The notes: generated by a model from the sequence alone, not told the origin. Shown: positions 22,859 to 32,965, counted from the first letter of the stretch. The stretch is 36,881 bases of DNA from Marilutibacter chinensis (GCF_021725675.1 NZ_JAKJPO010000024.1:1-36881), one strand, 5' to 3'. Made by a program: numbers and translations.

Positions 22859-23616
22859 CCGGCCAGCGCCTCGCGCTGCAATCCGATCAGTGTCGCGATC
22901 CCGTCCTGCGCCAGCGCGGTCATCGCGTCGAGTTCCTCACGCCGGAATGCGTGGCCCTCGGCGGTGCCCTGCAGCTCGATGAAGCCGCCGCCGTCGTTCA
23001 TCACCACGTTCATGTCGGTGTCGCAGTCGCTGTCCTCGGCATAGTCGAGGTCGAGCACCGGCACCCCCTTCCATATCCCGACCGACACCGCCGCCACGGC
23101 GCCGAACACAGGCGTGCGGCCGCCCTTCGGCTTGATCTCTCCGCTCCGAATCAGCTCGTTCACCGCATCGACCAAGGCCACGTAGGCGCCGGTGATCGCC
23201 GCGGTGCGGGTGCCGCCGTCGGCCTGCAGCACGTCGCAGTCGAGGGTGATCGTGCGTTCGCCCAGCAGCGACCGGTCGACGCAGGCGCGCAGCGATCTGC
23301 CGATCAGCCGCTGGATTTCCAGCGTGCGTCCGCCCTGCTTGCCGCGGGCGGCCTCGCGGTCGCTGCGGGTATGGGTCGCGCGCGGCAGCATGCCGTACTC
23401 GGCGGTGATCCAGCCCTCGCCCTTGCCGCGCAGGAACGCCGGCACCCGGTTCTCGACGCTGGCCGTGCACAGCACGCGGGTGTCGCCGAAGCTGATCAGC
23501 ACCGAGCCTTCCGCGTGGCGGGTGTAGCCGCGCTCGATGCGAACCTCGCGCAATTGATCGGGCGCGCGGCCGCTGGGGCGTGCGGGGGCGGGGGAACTCG
23601 CGGTCGGATCGGTCAT
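22855..23616 (-). CDS. rph: Ribonuclease PH
   Basis: RNase PH trims the 3' ends of tRNA precursors by phosphorolysis. From the ATG at 23614-23616 the product is 253 residues (E. coli 238), with a short Pro/Ala-rich N-terminal extension before [37 protein letters not shown]. Family motifs are complete: [60 protein letters not shown] and a full C-terminal domain with [18 protein letters not shown]. Upstream in-frame residues read as intergenic DNA. It is divergent from yicC, as in E. coli, and heads the rph-VOC-rdgB-hemW set. Confidence 0.95.
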   Translation of the reverse strand: MTDPTASSPAPARPSGRAPDQLREVRIERGYTRHAEGSVLISFGDTRVLCTASVENRVPAFLRGKGEGWITAEYGMLPRATHTRSDREAARGKQGGRTLEIQRLIGRSLRACVDRSLLGERTITLDCDVLQADGGTRTAAITGAYVALVDAVNELIRSGEIKPKGGRTPVFGAVAAVSVGIWKGVPVLDLDYAEDSDCDTDMNVVMNDGGGFIELQGTAEGHAFRREELDAMTALAQDGIATLIGLQREALAG

Positions 23617-23645
23617 CGGGCACGTGTACGTCGGATCGGAACGCG

Positions 23646-23651
23646 ATTCTA
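23646..23651 (-). promoter_or_regulatory. Candidate -10 box for rph
   Basis: On the minus strand TAGAAT (five of six to consensus) lies 29 bases before the rph ATG, with a weak TTCGGG-like -35 at an 18-base spacing. It sits in the 110-base divergent region shared with yicC. Confidence 0.45.
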
Positions 23652-23679
23652 TCCGTTCGGCCGCCGGCCCCCGAAATGG

Positions 23680-23685
23680 CATACT
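23680..23685 (+). promoter_or_regulatory. Candidate -10 box for the yicC-gmk transcript
   Basis: CATACT (four of six to consensus) lies 41 bases before the yicC ATG; a weak TTCGGC lies upstream at an 18-base spacing. It is back-to-back with the rph promoter candidate, so the two promoters would overlap. Confidence 0.35.
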
Positions 23686-23726
23686 TCACGGCCGCATCGC
23701 AGCGCCCAGACCGGCAGGACAACCGC

Positions 23727-24587
23727 ATGATCCGCAGCATGACCGCTTTCGCCAGTGGCGAGCGCGCCACGCCCTGGGGCTCGCTGGCCTGCGAGCTGCG
23801 CTCGGTCAATCACCGCTTCCTGGAGATCGGCACGCGCCTGCACGACGATCTGCGGCCGCTCGAGCCGATGCTGCGGGAGCGCGTCGCGGCGCGCCTGTCG
23901 CGCGGCAAGCTCGACCTGACGCTGCGCCTGCGCATGCCGGAAGGCGAGGGTGCGCTGAGAGTCGATCCGACCCGCCTGCGCGAACTGAGCGAGCTCGCGC
24001 TGGACCTGTCCTCGCGCTTTCCCGGCCTGCATACCGAGTTCGCCCAGCTGCTGCAGCTGCCCGGCGTGCTGCAGGCGCCGGCGGCCGATCCGGCGGCATT
24101 GCAGGGCGAAGCGCTGGCGCTGCTGGACGAGGTGCTCGACGAATTCGTCGCCTCACGCGAGCGCGAGGGCGCCAAGCTGGCCGCTTTCATCGGCGAGCGG
24201 CTGGACGGGATCGGGACGCATGTCGAGACCCTGCGGGAACTGATGCCGGTGATCCGCGACGCCCAGAGGCAGAAGCTCCAGGCCCGTCTCGCCGACCTGT
24301 CGCAGCCGCTGGAGCCGGGCCGACTTGAGCAGGAGCTGGTGATCTGGCTGCAGAAGCTCGACGTCGACGAGGAGCTCGACCGCCTCAGTGCGCACGTCGG
24401 CGAGGCGCGACGCGTGCTGAAGCTGCGCGAGGCGGTCGGCCGTCGGCTCGACTTCCTGCTTCAGGAGTTCAACCGCGAGGCGAACACGCTGGGTTCCAAG
24501 TCGGTGGACGCGCGCAGCTCGGCCGCGGCGGTCGAGCTGAAGGTGCTGATCGACCAGATCCGCGAGCAGACCCAGAACATCGAGTGA
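23727..24587 (+). CDS. yicC: YicC/YloC family endoribonuclease
   Basis: A 286-residue protein matching the YicC family from the first residues (MIRSMTAFASGE) to the conserved C-terminal end (FLLQEFNREANTLGSKS, then ELKVLIDQIREQTQNIE). Members have been described as stress-related endoribonucleases that can collaborate with other RNases on small RNAs. I chose the ATG at 23727 because family proteins begin exactly with this MT-F motif; an AGGA lies about ten bases upstream. The stop overlaps the upstream GTG start of gmk, so the two are coupled. The rph//yicC divergent arrangement is shared with E. coli. Confidence 0.92.
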   Translation: MIRSMTAFASGERATPWGSLACELRSVNHRFLEIGTRLHDDLRPLEPMLRERVAARLSRGKLDLTLRLRMPEGEGALRVDPTRLRELSELALDLSSRFPGLHTEFAQLLQLPGVLQAPAADPAALQGEALALLDEVLDEFVASREREGAKLAAFIGERLDGIGTHVETLRELMPVIRDAQRQKLQARLADLSQPLEPGRLEQELVIWLQKLDVDEELDRLSAHVGEARRVLKLREAVGRRLDFLLQEFNREANTLGSKSVDARSSAAAVELKVLIDQIREQTQNIE

Positions 24588-25225
24588 GCCGCCCTATGCG
24601 TGGAACCCTGTTCATCGTCGCCGCCCCTTCCGGGGCCGGAAAATCCAGCATCGTCAACGCGGTGCTCGCGCGCGACCCGAACATCTGCCTGTCGATCTCG
24701 TTCACCTCGCGCAAGCCGCGTCCGGGCGAGCGCCACGCCGAGCACTACCACTTCGTCAGCGAGGCGGAGTTCGAGCGGATGGTGGAAGCGGGCGACTTCT
24801 TCGAGCATGCGCGCGTGCACGGCGACTGGAAGGGCACCGCACGGCAGTCGGTGGAGCCGCAGCTGGCGGCCGGCCGCGACGTGCTGCTGGAGATCGACTG
24901 GCAGGGCGCACGCCAGGTTCGCAGGCAGGTGCCCGGCGCGATCAGCGTGTTCATCCTGCCGCCGTCGCGCGCCGCGCTCGAGCAGCGGATGCGCAACCGC
25001 GGTCAGGACAGCGAGGCGGTGATCGCCCAGCGGCTGGCGGCGGCGCGCGAGGAAATGTCCCACTACGGCGAGTTCGACTACGTGATCGTCAACGAGCATT
25101 TCGCGGTGGCAGTGGACGAGATGTGCGCGGTGTTCACCGCCAGCCGGCTGCGCCGCGAGATGCAGATCGCACGCCACGGCAAGCTGATCAGCGCCCTGCT
25201 GGAGCCGCCCGGAGCCGGGGGCTGA
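24584..25225 (+). CDS. gmk: Guanylate kinase
   Basis: Gmk phosphorylates GMP to GDP, feeding GTP and (p)ppGpp pools. The 213-residue product has the P-loop APSGAGKSS near residue 14, SFTSRKPRPGERHAEHYHFV for GMP binding, and DVLLEIDWQGARQVR with the conserved IDxQGA. I give the GTG at 24584, which overlaps the yicC stop (GTGA); the ATG at 24596 (MRGTLFIVAAPSG) is an equally possible start and is closer to the family N-terminus. It is the first of the gmk-rpoZ-spoT series known from E. coli. A strong inverted repeat without T-tract follows at 25269-25295. Confidence 0.95.
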   Translation: MSRPMRGTLFIVAAPSGAGKSSIVNAVLARDPNICLSISFTSRKPRPGERHAEHYHFVSEAEFERMVEAGDFFEHARVHGDWKGTARQSVEPQLAAGRDVLLEIDWQGARQVRRQVPGAISVFILPPSRAALEQRMRNRGQDSEAVIAQRLAAAREEMSHYGEFDYVIVNEHFAVAVDEMCAVFTASRLRREMQIARHGKLISALLEPPGAGG

Positions 25226-25268
25226 CGGGTCGTCGGCGACGCATGTTGTGCCGTTTCCGGAACCACGG

Positions 25269-25295
25269 GCCGGATCTGCCCACGGCAGATCCGGC
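25269..25295. other. Perfect 12-base inverted repeat downstream of gmk
   Basis: GCCGGATCTGCC (25269-25280) and GGCAGATCCGGC (25284-25295) are exact inverted copies around a 3-base loop. There is no T-tract, so it may act as a 3'-end stabiliser, a Rho-independent pause or a protein site. The rest of the 230-base gmk-rpoZ gap shows only the rpoZ promoter. Confidence 0.6.
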
Positions 25296-25377
25296 ACCCG
25301 TCCACCCGCAGCCGTTGCGGATGGTGTCGGCGGACCGGGATGGCGGACGGCTAACTGACTGATTTCCAAGGGTGGGC

Positions 25378-25407
25378 TTGCCTCTGCAGGAGGTAGACGG
25401 CTACACT
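25378..25407 (+). promoter_or_regulatory. Candidate rpoZ promoter
   Basis: TTGCCT (25378-25383) and TACACT (25402-25407) are 18 bases apart, with the rpoZ ATG 49 bases downstream of the -10 box. The match is good at both hexamers for a xanthomonad promoter. Confidence 0.5.
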
Positions 25408-25455
25408 GGCCGGCCCACCAAGCCTGCATGACGGCCCAGCGCCGCCAGGAGCCCC

Positions 25456-25755
25456 ATGGCACGCATCACCGTAGAAGATTGTCTGGAAGTGGTCGACAAC
25501 CGCTTCGAACTGGTCATGATGGCCGCCAAGCGCGCGCGCCAGCTGGCCAACAACGTCGAGCCGATGATCGACAACAGCGAGTCCAACGACAAACCGACCG
25601 TGCTCGCGCTGCGCGAGATCGCCGCCCGCGAGGTCGACGCCGAGTACATCGAGGCGGTCGAGAAGGCCGAGCGCGAGCGCAAGGAGCGCGAGGCGCTGGA
25701 GTGGGCCGCCGCCGAGGTGGTCGCCGACGAGGACATGTCCAAGAACGACGACTGA
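25456..25755 (+). CDS. rpoZ: RNA polymerase omega subunit
   Basis: Omega binds the beta-prime subunit, helps RNA polymerase assembly and forms part of a ppGpp site. The 99-residue protein starts [27 protein letters not shown], closely like E. coli omega, and continues [22 protein letters not shown]. The C-terminal tail is acidic and variable, as usual. It lies between gmk and spoT, the standard order, and has its own candidate promoter and a downstream hairpin terminator. Confidence 0.97.
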   Translation: MARITVEDCLEVVDNRFELVMMAAKRARQLANNVEPMIDNSESNDKPTVLALREIAAREVDAEYIEAVEKAERERKEREALEWAAAEVVADEDMSKNDD

Positions 25756-25824
25756 GCGCCGGTTCCGGTTCGCGCCGGATCCTTCCCAGTCGCCGCCCGG
25801 CCTGCAAGGCCGGCAGGCGTCCGC

Positions 25825-25852
25825 GGCCCCGCCCAGGCGGGGCCGTCGTGTT
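25825..25852 (+). terminator. Terminator downstream of rpoZ
   Basis: Arms GGCCCCGCC (25825-25833) and GGCGGGGCC (25836-25844) can pair, with the innermost bases opening to make the loop. They are followed by a GT-rich GTCGTGTTT. The T-tract is imperfect, so some read-through into spoT is likely. Confidence 0.5.
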
Positions 25853-26180
25853 TCTGCGGCAGTGCCTCCCACGGTCCCACCCATGGTCTGCGGTACCCGC
25901 GGCCGTGGGCGCATCCGTACGGCCCGGCCGCACGGACCCGTCGGCGATGGCGATGAACGGCGGGCGAACGCGGCAGCCGGATGGCCGTTCCGCACCGTGA
26001 CGACGGCCTTGCCTCCGATGGCGGAGCGCGCGGCCGTGGGGTTCCCGCCCTGGACGCGAGTGCTCCGGCGGGCGGCCCGCGAGCGCCTGATCTGCCGCGG
26101 CAAGTGCGGCGAGGCGTCGGCCCGACGAGCTGCCGGACGCACGGGATGTGCGTCCTTCGACACCCTGCTAGATTGCCCAT
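25853..26180. other. Long leader region between rpoZ and spoT without a gene
   Basis: About 330 bases after the terminator with no open frame that reads as a protein and no recognisable RNA. The only candidate signal is a -10-like TAGATT at 26169-26174, six bases before the spoT ATG. Confidence 0.45.
26169..26174 (+). promoter_or_regulatory. Candidate -10 box of a leaderless spoT transcript
   Basis: TAGATT (four of six to consensus) ends six bases before the spoT ATG at 26181, and no Shine-Dalgarno sequence is present. Transcription would begin at the start codon. No good -35 was found at 16-18 bases. Confidence 0.35.
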
Positions 26181-28400
26181 ATGTCCGCACATCCCGCCAC
26201 GCCCGGCTCCACCCGCACTCCGGCCAGGTCCGCTCCGGCCGCGGGGGCTGCCTTGCTGGACGGGGTCGACGGCTCGCTGCCCGATTACGTGCAGGAGCTC
26301 GAGCGTGCCGCCAGTTACCTTGACGACTCGCAGCGCCAGCAGCTGCGTCGCGCGTGGACGGTGGGGGCCTCGGCGCACGCCGGACAGACCCGCAAGTCCG
26401 GCGAGCCCTACATCACCCACCCGGTGGCGGTCGCGCGGGTGCTGGCCGAGCAGGGGCTCGACGTCGAGACCCTGATCGCGGCGATCCTGCACGACACCAT
26501 CGAGGACACCCCGGTCACCCGTGAATGCCTGGCGGAGGAGTTCGGCGAGACCGTCGCCGAGCTGGTGGACGGCGTCACCAAGCTGGACAAGCTGCAGTTC
26601 CGCGACCGCGCCGAGGCGACCGCGGAGAGCTTCCGCAAGATGCTGCTGGCGATGTCGCGCGATCTGCGGGTGATCCTGATCAAGCTCGCCGACCGCCTGC
26701 ACAACATGCGTACGCTCGGTGCGCAGAGCGCGGAGGCGCGCCAGCGCATCGCCCGCGAGACGCTGGAGATCTACGCGCCGATCGCCCAGCGCCTGGGCAT
26801 GAACCTGATCAAGGCCGAATTGCAGGACCTGGGCTTCCGCGCGCTGCATCCGTGGCGCCACGCGGTGATCGAGAAGCGCATCCGCACCCAGCCGGTGGTC
26901 CGTCGCGAGGCGCTGGTGCAGATCGAGGCCAACCTCGCGCAGCGGCTGGCCAAGGAAAAGCTGCAGCACCGCCTGATCAGCCGGGTGAAGTCGCCGTGGA
27001 GCATCTACACCAAGATGCGCGCCGAGCATAAGAGCTTCACCCAGGTGATGGACGTGTTCGGTTTCCGCATCGTGGTGCGTTCGGTACCCGACTGCTACCA
27101 CGCGCTGGGCGTCGTGCACGCGACCTACAAGCCGCTCGACGCGCGTTTCCGCGACTTCATCGCGATCCCGAAGGCGAACGGCTACCAGTCGCTGCATACC
27201 GTGCTGTTCGGTCCCTACGGTTCTCCGGTCGAGGTGCAGATCCGCACCGAGGAGATGGACCTGATCGCCGAGAAGGGCATCGCCGCGCACTGGTCCTACA
27301 AGGACGGCGCCGAAGGCCCGAACAGCGCGCAGAGCCGCGCGCACAGCTGGATCACCGGGCTGGTCGAGTCGCAGCATGCGACCGGCTCGTCGCTGGAGTT
27401 CCTGGAGAACGTCAAGGTCGACCTGTTCCCGGACGAGGTCTATCTGTTCACGCCCAAGGGCGACATCATGTCGCTGCCGCGCAACTCCACCGCACTGGAC
27501 TTCGCCTATGCGGTACACACCGACGTCGGCAACCAGGCGGTGGCGGCGCGCGTCGACGGCAAGCTGTCGCCGTTGCGGACCCGGCTGGGCAGCGGTCAGC
27601 GGGTCGAGATCATCACCGCCCGGTCGTCCACGCCCAAACCCCAGTGGCTGGAGTTCGTGGTCTCGGGCAAGGCGCGCACCGCGATCCGCCAGCAGCTGAA
27701 GCAGATCGGCCACGAGGATGCGGTCCAGCTCGGCCATCGCATGCTCGACCGCGCGCTGGAGGGTCTGGACACCTCGCTCGACCGCGTGCCGCAGGTGCGG
27801 ATCGACACCTACCTCGCCGAACACCGGTTCCCGCGCCTGGAGGCGCTGCTGGCCGAGATCGCGCTCGGCAACCGCATGCCGAGCCAGGTCGCGCAGGCGC
27901 TGGCGCGGGAGACGCCGGGCGGGCCGGAGCGGCGCAAGGCGGTGCGTACGCCACGGCCGGACGACAGGATCCTGATCACCGGCGCCGAGCGCGGTGTGAT
28001 CAGCTTCGCCCACTGCTGCCTGCCGATTCCCGGCGACGAGATCATGGGCTATCACACAGCCGGCAAGGGCGTGGTCGTGCACCGGATGGATTGCCCGAAC
28101 GTGGCCGAGTACCGCAAGTCGCCCGATCGCTGGGTCCCGATCGGCTGGGATCGCGAGGTGTCCGGCGACTTCGCCGCCGCGCTCAAGATCGAGGTCGACA
28201 ACCGTCCGGGCGCGCTGGCGCAGGTGGCCGCCGCGGTGGCCGACGCGGAGTCGAACATCGACCGCGTCGAATACCTGGAACGCGACACCAATGTCGCGGT
28301 GATGAAATTCTCGATCGAAGTCGCCGACCGTCGCCACCTGGCCGACGTGATCCGGCGCGTGCGCCGGCTGCAGGTGGTGCTGGGCGTGCAGCGGATCTGA
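26181..28400 (+). CDS. spoT: Bifunctional (p)ppGpp synthetase/hydrolase SpoT
   Basis: SpoT makes and degrades the alarmone (p)ppGpp. The 739-residue protein has an extra Ala/Pro-rich N-terminus of about 25 residues. The HD hydrolase domain follows (about 50-200, with HDTIEDT and KLADRLHNMRTL), then the synthetase domain (about 250-370, with FGFRIVV, NGYQSLHT and VEVQIRT). RFRD in the synthetase loop corresponds to the RFKD form of bifunctional enzymes rather than the EFDD form of RelA. A TGS domain (VYLFTPKGDIMSLP), a conserved cysteine/histidine region (FAHCCLPIPGDEIMGYHT) and a C-terminal ACT domain (KIEVDNRPGALAQVA) complete it. All key residues that can be judged are intact, so hydrolase activity is expected. 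It follows gmk-rpoZ. Confidence 0.96.
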   Translation: MSAHPATPGSTRTPARSAPAAGAALLDGVDGSLPDYVQELERAASYLDDSQRQQLRRAWTVGASAHAGQTRKSGEPYITHPVAVARVLAEQGLDVETLIAAILHDTIEDTPVTRECLAEEFGETVAELVDGVTKLDKLQFRDRAEATAESFRKMLLAMSRDLRVILIKLADRLHNMRTLGAQSAEARQRIARETLEIYAPIAQRLGMNLIKAELQDLGFRALHPWRHAVIEKRIRTQPVVRREALVQIEANLAQRLAKEKLQHRLISRVKSPWSIYTKMRAEHKSFTQVMDVFGFRIVVRSVPDCYHALGVVHATYKPLDARFRDFIAIPKANGYQSLHTVLFGPYGSPVEVQIRTEEMDLIAEKGIAAHWSYKDGAEGPNSAQSRAHSWITGLVESQHATGSSLEFLENVKVDLFPDEVYLFTPKGDIMSLPRNSTALDFAYAVHTDVGNQAVAARVDGKLSPLRTRLGSGQRVEIITARSSTPKPQWLEFVVSGKARTAIRQQLKQIGHEDAVQLGHRMLDRALEGLDTSLDRVPQVRIDTYLAEHRFPRLEALLAEIALGNRMPSQVAQALARETPGGPERRKAVRTPRPDDRILITGAERGVISFAHCCLPIPGDEIMGYHTAGKGVVVHRMDCPNVAEYRKSPDRWVPIGWDREVSGDFAAALKIEVDNRPGALAQVAAAVADAESNIDRVEYLERDTNVAVMKFSIEVADRRHLADVIRRVRRLQVVLGVQRI

Positions 28401-28482
28401 TCCGATCCGTGCCGGTGTTGGCGACGGCTGCCGCTCGAGGCAGCTGCGGGGTTCCGCGACGATCGCCGGCCGCCGGCTCGAC

Positions 28483-28508
28483 TAGACTTGCAGGCCCCGT
28501 CCAAGGAG
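28483..28508 (+). promoter_or_regulatory. ridA -10 box and ribosome binding site
   Basis: TAGACT (28483-28488) is a candidate -10, and AAGGAG (28503-28508) is a strong Shine-Dalgarno sequence seven bases before the ridA ATG. The latter is the clearest ribosome binding site in the window and fixes the start. Confidence 0.55.
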
Positions 28509-28515
28509 TCGATGC

Positions 28516-28896
28516 ATGAGTCGCCAGATCATCCATACCGAGAACGCCCCGGCCGCGATCGGTCCGTATTCGCAGGCCGTCCGCGCCGGCAACACCGTCT
28601 ACCTGTCGGGCCAGATCCCGCTGGATCCGGCGACGGGCGAGATCGTGTCCGGCGACATCAGCGCGCAGGCACGGCGGGCGTTCGAGAATCTCAGTGCGGT
28701 CTGCGAGGCGGCTGGTGGCTCGCTGGCGCAGGTGGTGCGGCTCGGCCTGTACGTCACCGACCTGGGCGACTTCGCTGCGGTGAACGCGGTGATGGGCGAG
28801 TTCTTCCAGGCGCCGTACCCGGCACGGTCGACCATCGAAGTGGCCGGATTGCCGAAGGGCGCGGCCTTCGAGGTCGACGCGATCCTGGTGCTGTAG
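28516..28896 (+). CDS. ridA: RidA family reactive-intermediate (enamine/imine) deaminase
   Basis: RidA hydrolyses 2-aminoacrylate and related enamines/imines released by PLP enzymes, preventing damage. The 126-residue protein has the family's N-terminal [20 protein letters not shown], then LSGQIPLDP, and the C-terminal [24 protein letters not shown] with the substrate-binding arginine (R in ARST) and glutamate. It follows spoT by 115 bases, with its own strong ribosome binding site. The TAG stop is the TAG of the GTAGGAGCGGCG terminus of repeat copy B, so the 3' end abuts a repeat insertion. Confidence 0.95.
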   Translation: MSRQIIHTENAPAAIGPYSQAVRAGNTVYLSGQIPLDPATGEIVSGDISAQARRAFENLSAVCEAAGGSLAQVVRLGLYVTDLGDFAAVNAVMGEFFQAPYPARSTIEVAGLPKGAAFEVDAILVL

Positions 28897-29097
28897 GAGC
28901 GGCGTGGGCTGCGATTCCCGGGCTGCGCCCGGGAATCCGCAAAGTTTGCTGCGGGCCCCGCCGTTGCGCTTCCACACCCCCTTTCGCGCTGCGCGCGGAT
29001 CGCCCTGATTCAGGGGGGGGCGCCATGGTGTAGGGACGGCGTGAGCCGCGACGAGGCTTCCCCGTGAAGGCCCGATTGCGGCTGATACCGCTCCTGC
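28892..29097. repeat. Compound palindromic repeat element, copy B
   Basis: This element of about 206 bases is homologous to copy A at 21634-21850 along its whole length and in the same orientation. It starts TGTAGGAGCGGCG, has the same GATTCCCGGG/CCCGGGAATC palindrome (28913-28937) and the shared CAAAGTTTGCTGCG core, and ends in a degenerate CCGCTCCTGC. It fills the space between ridA and the AraC gene and supplies the ridA stop codon. Besides this element the interval holds nothing recognisable. It marks the left edge of the accessory block. Confidence 0.85.
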
Positions 29098-29139
29098 GGG
29101 GGCATTCACGTTCCGCCCCGCGGGCGGGATACGCTCCGC

Positions 29140-30195
29140 TCAGCCTGAATGCATCCGCATCTCGCGCGGGGCGATGCCGGTCCAGCGTTTGAACGCGCGG
29201 CGGAACTCGCGCGCATCGCGGAAGCCGACCGCCGCGCCGACCTCGGAGATGCGCACGCCGGGCCTGCGCAGCAGCGCTTCGGCGGTCTCGCGCCGGACCC
29301 GGTCGTGGATCGCCTTGTAGCTGGTGCGGGCGTCGTGCAGGTGCCGGCGCAACGTGCGTTCGGTCAGATGCAGTTCGGCGGCGATGTCGACCAGTCGGGG
29401 GCTGTCGGCCAGCTGCAGCCGCAGCAGCCGTTCGACCGCACTGACGATCTCGTCGACCGGTCGCTCGGCCGGCATCTGCTCACGGCATAGCGCCAGCACA
29501 TGGGCGGCGCTGGCCGGGTTGTGCGCCGGCATCGCCGCCTGCAGCCAGCGCCGCGCGATCACGACCCGGTTGACGCCGGCGTCGAACGTGACCTCGCAGT
29601 CGAACACACGCATGTACGCATCGGCATGGACCGGCGCCGGATAGGCAAGTTCGACGCGCAACGGCCTGAAGTCCGGACCGAGCAGGCCGCGGCACAGCAT
29701 CAGACAGCTCGAGAACAACTCCTCGCACAGGAACGGCTCGATGTCGGCTTCCCGCGTCCGCATCCGCGCCGAGACCGCGACACTGTCGCCGTCATCCGCA
29801 GCGCGGGACGGTTCGAGCTGCAGCTCCATCATCGCGCCGGTGACCGGTGCATAGCGGATGCCGATTCGCAGCGCCTCGCCGAAGTTCTCCGCGGTCAGCA
29901 TCGCCAGCCCGAGCAGGCCGAAGTGGCCGATGTCCTGGCGCTGGCCGAGCACCAGGCCGTGGCCTTCGCCGGGCAGGCTTTGCAGCGCGCGGCGGACGAT
30001 CTCGCAGGCCTGGCGGTAGGACAGGTAGACCGGCGGCTCGGCGTCGAACTGCGAACGCTGCAGGCGCAGGCCGGCAAACCAGCCCTCGCAGGGCACGCCG
30101 AGCTCGTCGGCGCGCGCGATCAGGCCGCCGACGATTCCGCTCTTGATGTTGGCGACGTGGAGCGCGGCAGTGTCCGGAAGATCGTTCGCTGGCAT
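29140..30195 (-). CDS. AraC-family transcriptional regulator (arabinose-binding-like N-terminal domain)
   Basis: A 351-residue regulator of the group with a large N-terminal domain (about 20-210: GGLIARADELGV, LGLAMLTAENFGEALRIGIRYAPVTGAM), as in OruR-like proteins. The C-terminal AraC helix-turn-helix pair (about 255-350) contains LVDIAAELHLTERTLRRHLHD and ISEVGAAVGFRDAREFRRAFKRWTG. I chose the ATG at 30193-30195; a TTG at 30234 would add 13 residues. It is divergent from the beta-helix lipoprotein gene across a 312-base gap, so it probably activates that operon in response to a small molecule taken up or modified by it. The ligand is unknown. Confidence 0.9.
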   Translation of the reverse strand: MPANDLPDTAALHVANIKSGIVGGLIARADELGVPCEGWFAGLRLQRSQFDAEPPVYLSYRQACEIVRRALQSLPGEGHGLVLGQRQDIGHFGLLGLAMLTAENFGEALRIGIRYAPVTGAMMELQLEPSRAADDGDSVAVSARMRTREADIEPFLCEELFSSCLMLCRGLLGPDFRPLRVELAYPAPVHADAYMRVFDCEVTFDAGVNRVVIARRWLQAAMPAHNPASAAHVLALCREQMPAERPVDEIVSAVERLLRLQLADSPRLVDIAAELHLTERTLRRHLHDARTSYKAIHDRVRRETAEALLRRPGVRISEVGAAVGFRDAREFRRAFKRWTGIAPREMRMHSG

Positions 30196-30344
30196 ACGCT
30201 GGCCTGGTGTTGTATCCCGCAAGTAACTCAGCAAGTCCGCGTGGTCTTCGGTCCCCTGCCGGCGTCGCTCGTCGCCATGCGCCTGCCGTGCCGCCCCTTC
30301 GCGCCGGCCCGGAACCGGATCCAGGGCGCGATCCCGTCAAGCCC

Positions 30345-30416
30345 TTTGCGTGGCCCCACGCCAGCTTGTCCGCTTTGCCCCCCATTCTATGCCGGGTTTG
30401 CCCTCACGCCCGTGCC
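30345..30416. promoter_or_regulatory. Candidate operator/promoter of the beta-helix-cytochrome operon
   Basis: The 312-base divergent region has three TTTGC motifs in the same direction, at 30345, 30374 and 30397. The last two begin 20-base segments of the form TTTGCCCYC...TGCC, 23 bases apart (about two helix turns), which fits tandem AraC-family half-sites. A weak TTGTCC (30366-30371)/TATGCC (30388-30393) pair with 16-base spacing overlaps them. The rest of the interval shows nothing recognisable. Confidence 0.3.
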
Positions 30417-30507
30417 GGTCGTCATTGGAGACTGTGATGACAGCCGGATGGCACCGACAGGGGCAGCGATGAGGGGTATCTCGATGGCGTACAGGACCAG
30501 GAGCCGG

Positions 30508-31753
<1,246 letters not shown>

Positions 31754-31761
<8 letters not shown>

Positions 31762-32965
31762 CGCGGCGTGGATCCGTGCGGTGGCCAAGCCGGCACCGGT
31801 GGCCTGGCTGCGTATGTTGTTGCTGGCATGCGCACTGGCGGCCGCCGCGGCGTGCAGGCCGGTCTCCGAACCGGTGCGCTTCCACGCCGAAGGACAGCCG
31901 GCGACGCTGGCCGAATGGAACCTGTTCGTGTTCGAGGACGGGGTGATGACGCCCGGTGCGGGCGTCGTCCCCTACGATCTGAACACACCGCTGTTCTCCG
32001 ACTACGCGCACAAGCTGCGCACGGTGTGGATGCCCGACGGCAAGACCGCACGCTATGACGACGAGGCGACGTTCGAGTTCCCGGTCGGCACGATCATCAG
32101 CAAGACCTTCTATTATCCGCGGTTGGCGGGCGAGCCGGCGGACAGCGACGCGGTGCTGCGCAGCCAGGGCGGCGAGGGCGCCCTGCCGGGCGGACGGCTG
32201 GAACTGGACAAGGTGCGCCTGATCGAGACCCGGCTGCTGGTTCGCCGCGAGTCCGGCTGGATCGCGCTGCCGTATGTATGGAACCGCGAACAGACCCAGG
32301 CACAACTGATGCGCAGCGGTGAACTGGTGCCGCTGACCCTGGTCGAGGCGGGCGCCGGCGACCGCGAACAGGCGACCTACCAGGTGCCGGACCAGAACCA
32401 GTGCGCCGGCTGCCACGGCACCGACATCCGCAGCAAGACGCTGCAGCCGATCGGCCCGAAGGCGCGGCATCTCAATCGCGACTTCGACTACCGCGGCGCC
32501 GATGGCGCGGTCGTGCACGGGAACCAGTTGCAGCACTGGCAGTCGCTAGGCTATCTGCAGGGGATGCCGGCCGGCGACGGGCTGCCACGCATCGCCGACT
32601 GGCGCGACGAGGGCGAAAGCGTGGAGGCGCGGGCACGCGCCTACCTCGACATCAACTGCGCGCACTGCCACAGTCCGGACGGACCCGGCAACACCTCGGG
32701 CCTGTGGCTGGGCAGCAGCGTCGACGAGCCGCTGCGGCTCGGCCGCTGCAAGCTGCCGATCGCAGCCGGGCATGGCACCGGCAACCGTCGCTACGGGATC
32801 GTGCCCGGGCATCCGGAGCGCTCGATCCTGACCTATCGCATGATCAGCAAAGATCCCGGGGTGATGATGCCCGAGCTCGGTCGCAGCGTCGTCCATCGCG
32901 AGGGCGTCGCGCTGATCGAGGCGTGGATCGCGGCCCAGCAGGGCACCTGCGGAGAGGCGGGATGA
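31754..32965 (+). CDS. SO2930-type diheme c-type cytochrome lipoprotein (TIGR03806-type)
   Basis: A 403-residue exported protein starting with GTG, overlapping the beta-helix gene by eight bases. The hydrophobic LLLACALAAAAAC contains a probable lipobox with C34 (C26 is an alternative). A family-specific N-terminal domain follows (LAEWNLFVFEDG, YDLNTPLFSDYAHKLR, GTIISKTFYYPR). Two haem c sites are visible: CAGCH (217-221) and CAHCH (302-306). MM at 371-372 in GVMMPELG offers an axial methionine. I recognise this as the TIGR03806/SO2930 family, the partner of TIGR03805 beta-helix proteins. It should be a periplasmic or outer-membrane electron-transfer protein or oxidase; the substrate is unknown. 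Confidence 0.85.

Noticed and set aside
25401..28337. Minus-strand open frame of 978 codons opposite spoT
   Set aside because: Shadow of spoT and the rpoZ region; no start signal and no domain.
28892..29097. Possible insertion sequence remnant at the accessory block edge
   Set aside because: No transposase-like coding sequence is present, and the element has a full-length relative between rdgB and hemW, so it is a repeat family rather than an IS remnant.
29500..30507. Long in-frame upstream extension of the beta-helix gene
   Set aside because: It overlaps the AraC gene on the other strand and places the lipoprotein signal in mid-protein; the start at 30508 has a ribosome binding site and a proper signal peptide.
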